Assembly: GCA_003439945.1 (NCBI GenBank)
Contig: QVRM01002472.1
Coordinates: forward strand, 59,574 to 123,573
Source: Dermanyssus gallinae
Taxonomy: Eukaryota > Arthropoda > Arachnida > Mesostigmata > Dermanyssidae
Length of the DNA stretch: 64,000 nt
Direction: 5' to 3'
Every line of letters begins with the position of its first letter. The stretch's first letter is position 1. Position numbers and translations under genes: made by a program. The notes under the pieces are model-generated. The model worked only from the letters and a program-made list of their open reading frames with translations, was not told where the DNA came from and ran no database searches. Positions 59,245-64,000 of this stretch are shown piece after piece.

Positions 59245-60117
59245 GTTTTGCTGGCTGTCTGGCACTCGAATGGAGGCATGTTGCCTCCTTATGGCCAAGA
59301 CGACGATATGTCTTACGCCTTCAAGACGCTGACGTTTGAGGAGGCCGAACACGGCTACGAGGCTATTCTTGAGCAGGATACGGGTGTTGTGTCGTCGTGT
59401 CGCCGCCAGCTGACAAGTGCGGCGTGCTGTGGTGTCGGAAAGTCGTCCCCAAGGACTACGAGAACTTTGGACGCAGAAGTGGACACGAGCGACACTTACT
59501 GTCCTGGCGCTGTCCCGGACGATACATTGGCACGCTCCAACAGTTTAGTCGTGCTTGAGGCGTTAGAGGCTCTTGCCGTCATTGTATCACGTGACACCGC
59601 CAGGCCCGCGGCCCGCTTCAACGATCTACTTGATGGGGAGGGTCGCGATTCTGGCCATAAAGGCAATGACAAAGATGATCCCCATGATGATGATGGTGGT
59701 GGTGGTGGTGACGATAATGATGAGTATGACGTGGACGACGACGACAACAACGGCGACAATGACGAGAATATCGACGTTGAGCGTCTATCAGAGGAATGTG
59801 ACCGACTTTGCTGCTGGAGTGTGCAGGTTGTTGAGCCCCAGGCGGCGTCGTGGTCCGCAAGCCGAGATTTCAGTCCAGGAAGTTCGAGCTCGATGAAACT
59901 CGACGATGAGGCCAGTAGACATGTAGTAGGGATGCTTCGGGCCACAGAACAGAGAATTCGTGGAGTGTCCTGTCTGGACCAGCTGAGCTTTGCGATCGTG
60001 GATGCTATTGGCTTCTACCCAGACGAGCTAGACGAAGCTGACGGCAGCGAACGGCTGCTTGTCTCAGCGGCCAACAGCGTTGATGATGAAGGTTCTAATC
60101 GCTCACAGAAGGCATGA
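59245..60117 (+). CDS. Unrecognised acidic protein, probable terminal exon (290 codons)
   Basis: A CTCTGCTGCTGCTGCAG acceptor-like site ends at 59244. The frame is open from 59245 to TGA 60115-60117; the next in-frame ATG is 59278. The protein has an ordered-looking N-terminal part (AFKTLTFEEAEHGYEAILEQ). A long Asp/Gly/Asn-rich acidic stretch follows (59674-59780, partly GAT/GGT triplet expansion), then a Cys-containing segment (E-C-D-R-L-C-C-W-S-V) and a C-terminus with FAIVDAIGFYPDELDEADGS. No family recognised. The length, GC content and biased composition make a real exon likely. If translation began before 59245 at a non-ATG codon it would look like a signal peptide, which I think is an artefact. 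Confidence 0.45.
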   Translation, partial: VLLAVWHSNGGMLPPYGQDDDMSYAFKTLTFEEAEHGYEAILEQDTGVVSSCRRQLTSAACCGVGKSSPRTTRTLDAEVDTSDTYCPGAVPDDTLARSNSLVVLEALEALAVIVSRDTARPAARFNDLLDGEGRDSGHKGNDKDDPHDDDGGGGGDDNDEYDVDDDDNNGDNDENIDVERLSEECDRLCCWSVQVVEPQAASWSASRDFSPGSSSSMKLDDEASRHVVGMLRATEQRIRGVSCLDQLSFAIVDAIGFYPDELDEADGSERLLVSAANSVDDEGSNRSQKA

Positions 60118-60186
60118 CGCCATATACTTCTCGTATAGTGCTACCTGTTCGTACATGCAAGTTCTACACTGGCCCGGTCAAATGCA

Positions 60187-60241
60187 GTATATATGTATAT
60201 ATGTATGTATATATATATATATATATATATACAATGTATAT

Positions 60242-60283
<42 letters not shown>

Positions 60284-60291
60284 ATATAATG

Positions 60292-60344
<53 letters not shown>
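60187..60344. repeat. Compound (TA)n microsatellite
   Basis: TA tracts broken by TGTATATTATG units, about 158 bp, 70 bases after the stop of the acidic ORF. Confidence 0.95.
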
Positions 60345-60347
<3 letters not shown>

Positions 60348-60799
60348 CGTTTATTTGGCCCTAAAAAGCGCCATTTGTCTTAGCAAACACGAGCGTCTAG
60401 AGCTGTATTGTTTGCTGCAGGCCAGTTTTTTTTTATTTTTAGTGGCGATGTGGTAGGTAATATACATTTACAGTATTTTTCTGGCTTCCACAGAGCTCAA
60501 TCATGATGCGGGTGTGGGGGATTTGATTTTTGTGCTTGAACACGCCAGGAGTGCGTACTGCATTACGAAGAATGTGACACATCCGGTGGTTGGTTGTACG
60601 GTTAATGAATTAGTACCATGTTTGATCCATGGATACATGATTCAGTCTTCGAATAAATTATGTACCCGGCTTGGAAATTATTAGACCAGGTGGCATACCA
60701 GGTAATGTTTAGAATACTGTTGTTTTATTGGTCCGCGTGTGGCCGCGCGACCGAATTCCAAAACGCCAGGCCAATTTGAAGCTTTACGGCTGTACGCAG
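60345..60799. other. Between the acidic ORF and the LINE
   Basis: Nothing recognised except a possible poly(A) signal AATAAA at about 60653 for an upstream + gene. Confidence 0.4.
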
Positions 60800-62790
60800 C
60801 TGTACGTCATCTGCTAATCAGATATGGTTTAACGGGGTATTGCGTCGAGTTCTAGTGCACAGATAATTGACGTTTTCATCGTGTCTGCATGTAGCTGCAG
60901 AGTGACCTAGCACGTCGGTGTGGTATAAACGTGCAAAAGATGCGACACACGCATTTGTTGCCCAGCAGCCTCTAGGGCGAGAACAAATGTTAAACAGCTT
61001 ATTGATGGCCGATGAGGCTAGTAAGGAAGATGAGGGAAAAGCGATGAGCCCTTTTCCGGTGCTAACATTAGGTGGTGGGACTTCATCCACCGGTTGACCC
61101 CCTCTAAGGCGTCATTTGTTTGGTCCTCCAACAGCTCCGCGTTCTTTCCGGTGACTTAGATTGCCAGGTCGTCGGCATAACCGACGAACTCAACACCGCG
61201 AGGCCTGCTCATCTCTAGCACGCCGTCGTTCGCTAGGATTCACAGCGTAGGTCCTAGCACAGAACCTTGTGGTACGCCTGCAGTCATTGCGTACTCCCTG
61301 CCGTCGTAACCTCACATTTCGTTTGGCCAGATACGACGCTATCAGACGCCGAATGTACGCTAGTGCTCCCTTTTTTCATCGCATTCACAATTACTCCCCA
61401 GTTTCCGCCGTTAAACGGATTCTTTACAGTCCATATTAGGAGGTAAAGATTACGAACTCTGGGGCTTTTCTGTCTCTCCTCTTCGGCCTTAGCAAATAAT
61501 CTTGCTGATGGGCTGGAGCTGTGCACCTCCAGATTGCGTCGTTGAGTCTGCTCGCGAGTATTGACTTCGCGGCCTTGGCAATTGTGTCAAGAAGGCAGAT
61601 GAGCCTGTTGGCTGAGGGCGAACATGGCACCTTCTCCAGCTTTGAAATAAGATCCAGGTGGGCCTTCTTCCAATATTGTGGAAACCCTCCCACTTTCAGC
61701 GTCTACGACCGTTGTTAAGGCTAGTGGGCACTTCTTCATTAGGCATTATGAATTATGCCGTCGGGTCCTGGGGCAGTGCCCTCTGACATCCTTTCAGCCG
61801 CTCGTTGGATCTCCACGAGCGTTAAGGATGAATCTTCTATATCTTCCTCATGCACCGCGATGGGGTCTCTGCCTTTCTCCGTCTGCCTCGGAAAGTGAGG
61901 CACAATGGCCTCTATGATTTCCGGTGGATCGTCGGCGCTCTCGTGTCTAGTTTGCCCATTACAATTTTTTAGGACTTCCGCATACGTCCTGCTCGATCTC
62001 CTCATTATTTGGTTTCAGCACCGAAACTTACCTTTTTAATGGTGGTTTTTAGGTTCGAGCGTGTTGCCTTATATTCGGACCAGAGATCAGCTTTTCCCGC
62101 CAACCCTGCTCGGCCGATTCCGTTCTCGCTTTTTTGGCCGTCCCACGGGCTCTAGTGTATCGGCGCCGGGCTCCAATGCACCCTCCCCGTACAGCGGCCT
62201 CCTCGGGGGACCACTAGTTTGGTGCAGTGTTTCTTCACCGCAGGTGTACTGAAGCTGGCGTTGCCTTCTCGCATGTCCTCCAGTTCATTACAGCCCCGAA
62301 CTATCTTCTCCCAAAGCTTCTCTTTCCTGATTTGACCATCTGGACTGTGGCACCCAGCGGCAGGCACCGTGCTCCTTCGTATTTTGCCGTGAATGTAATA
62401 TATCGGCGGTCACTAAGGTTATTTTCGTATTCCGTAGCTGCGTCCGCCGCTGCATCTCTGGCCGAAGTGGGAAGCTTTCCTCCGTTTCATGGTTTACCCT
62501 AGTTCCCTCTGTTACCGGGCAACCGGCACCTTTCTGCGGTCCTTCCTTTCGGAGCGGTAGACCTATCCTCGTCCACCCCTGTCTGTAGGCAGGACATGCC
62601 AGTGAGTTCGCTGAATGCCCTGCCACAGAGCATACGTAGCACTTTAAGATCTCAGCGGTGCAATTTCTTGCTATATGTCCAGTGGGAGCGATAGCATCTG
62701 CGGTATTCATTTCAACCTGTACATTGTACCAATTACCCATAAAGAACAGTACTGATTTCGTATATATCATAAAGGTACACACACACCCAT
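60800..62790 (-). mobile_element. Degraded R1-clade-like LINE: ORF1 zinc knuckles, RT; endonuclease missing
   Basis: Read 62790 to 60800. Gag-type knuckles G-H-I-A-R-N-C and C-Y-V-C-S-V-A-G-H-S-A-N-S-L-A-C (about 62590-62690), then an RT lead-in. RT motifs follow in order: G-T-A-P-G-P-D-G-I (about 61745), F-P-Q-Y-W-K-K-A (about 61670), V-K-N-P-F-N-G-G-N-W (about 61405-61435), G-V-P-Q-G-S-V-L-G-P (about 61250-61280) and the catalytic V-G-Y-A-D-D-L (about 61165-61190), then L-A-P-E-K. Stops interrupt it, e.g. the TGA after G-P-T-L at about 61245 and the TAA after ADDLAI. The APE endonuclease expected between ORF1 and RT is absent. Inactive. Confidence 0.8.
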
Positions 62791-64000
62791 GGCTGAGGGA
62801 CTGATGTCACAAGGTGCTTGTAATTTACGCTTTCTTACCCTACGACCGCTTGTGACTTTATACGTGTCTACCTGGGTTTTCTTGGTTTTCCGTGAATGGT
62901 TAAACTGCTATTAAATAATTCTAAGAACAAAGTATTGTTCCAATCTAATCTATGTTGCCATAGTTTTTGAAGTAAAATGATTTCTTGCTGCTGGTTTGAG
63001 AATTCCTGAATAATAGGAAAATGCTAATTGCTCGTTGGAGCAATGAAAAACATACCGCCGCAAAACATATTTGATAGGTGGAACAAACGTTCAGTCTTAT
63101 GTGCTGTTACGTTTAGTTTTAACTACCGAATATGCCTTCGTAAAGACATCACCCTTTTAAATGATGTCTAATATTTGTCATGCTTTAAAAATGTTAAATA
63201 TTTATATGTGTTTGGGAAACCAGGCTTTCTAAATAATACTTTAATTCTGTGCACGCCTAATACCTTAAGCCAATGGCAGTGCAGTCATGAGCTCAAGATC
63301 ACACCAAAGTGGGAATATCTGGCAGAAAATCTGCACTAATTAGTATTTTTATAGTATGCATTTTTTCCGTTACCGCAATCTTCACATGGGTTTATGCGCC
63401 GTGTATCTGAAATATCCAGGAGGCAGCTACTAGTTATTTGTTAAAGGCCTAGACATTTAATTAAACACTCACTAATCTTAAAATGGCTTTGATGATCCTT
63501 CTATGCAACTCAACAGCTTTTCAATAACTTTCCGTTTGGGACAGTACATAGTGAAAGCCATGAGACGCGAACGCCGTAACTACGTTGCACGTCAGTCTTT
63601 TTAATTTTTGTTTGCCTTGCTTTGATTATGTATAAAACTGAGGCTATCAGACGGCCCTATTTAGCCCGAACCTCCTCTATCGGTAACAGTCCCTTTTCTA
63701 GGATTCTAACGATTCTGTTCTTACAGGATTCCGATTGTGTTAATACTCTCTTCACGATCTAGTTCCGTTTATTAACCTAAAATACTCTTCTCCATGTGCC
63801 TCTCAAATAATGTCTATCTTAAATATTAAAGATTGAAACGCTTTATTCAGGGCAGAAAGAAAAAAGTATCAGTCCCATTCGGTACAATCTTGAGATTAAA
63901 TATACTGCCCCTGTTTGTAGTAGATTGTTATTGTATGCCTCCATACTTAGCCTTCACATGAAGTAGGAATTGCAAAAGACTGCGCAGCATTTGCCGTTCA
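62791..64000. other. Right-hand 1.2 kb, nothing recognised
   Basis: AT-rich DNA with no repeat, RNA or coding signal visible on either strand. Confidence 0.6.

Noticed and set aside
59215..59277. Signal peptide (Leu-rich start) for the acidic protein
   Set aside because: Needs a GTG start and is encoded by the CTG/CTC pyrimidine tract that better fits a splice acceptor.
59573..59896. 107-codon frame overlapping the acidic ORF
   Set aside because: Repeat shadow (Met/Thr runs) of the GAT/GAC tract in the longer frame.

Overview
This 64 kb window is genomic DNA from an intron-rich animal. It holds a many-exon gene with GT-AG introns, tRNA-derived SINEs, degraded LINEs of several kinds, mariner and Ty3/gypsy relics, and very abundant TA and AAT microsatellites. 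There are no bacterial operons, ribosome binding sites or CRISPR arrays. An invertebrate, probably an arthropod, is my inference; the sequence alone does not fix the species.

The one clearly intact protein-coding gene is a puromycin-sensitive-type M1 zinc aminopeptidase on the + strand. It has 18 coding exons between 1911 and 26192. I joined them by GT/AG sites with compatible phases and they give an unbroken 870-residue protein, close to the roughly 875 residues of the cytosolic form in vertebrates. It carries GAMEN, HELAH with the Glu 18 residues on, and the conserved catalytic Tyr. Its introns carry most of the TE relics of the left half: a CR1/L2-like LINE at 5171-6118, a gypsy gag/protease relic at 6770-7275, R1/Jockey-like LINE 3' ends at 7380-8365, a LINE inverted repeat at 16346-17180, a second LINE family at 3911-4230, 18420-19340 and 22345-23140, and another R1-like family at 23640-24120 and 25110-25910.

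From 26.4 to 42 kb I see no convincing host gene. The stretch holds three of the five SINE copies (all five copies lie at 3332, 27070, 29587, 37001 and 40606; three have visible target-site duplications), an Ala-tRNA-like SINE, a mariner fragment with D34D spacing, a 31-bp minisatellite of about 24 units, LINE 3' fragments and many simple repeats.

Between 42.9 and 45.4 kb the minus strand carries a sushi (CCP) domain followed by a fucolectin/F5/8C-like lectin domain, plus a nearby 0.5 kb direct duplication. This suggests a small duplicated lectin locus that may be partly decayed. From 46 to 60 kb the DNA becomes GC-rich and triplet-rich (46.1-48.1, 50.1-51.5, 54.8-56.0 and 58.5-60.1 kb), with a good ATG plus splice donor at 47226 and a 290-codon acidic open exon ending at 60117. 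I infer the 5' and 3' parts of one or more unrecognised host genes. A degraded R1-clade LINE (60800-62790, minus) and about 1.2 kb of featureless DNA close the window.

I did not find a convincing new defence or enzymatic system. The most unusual items are the sushi-lectin locus, the SINE family with its target-site duplications, the LINE tails that merge into long AAT tracts, and the fold-back LINE copy at 16.8 kb.
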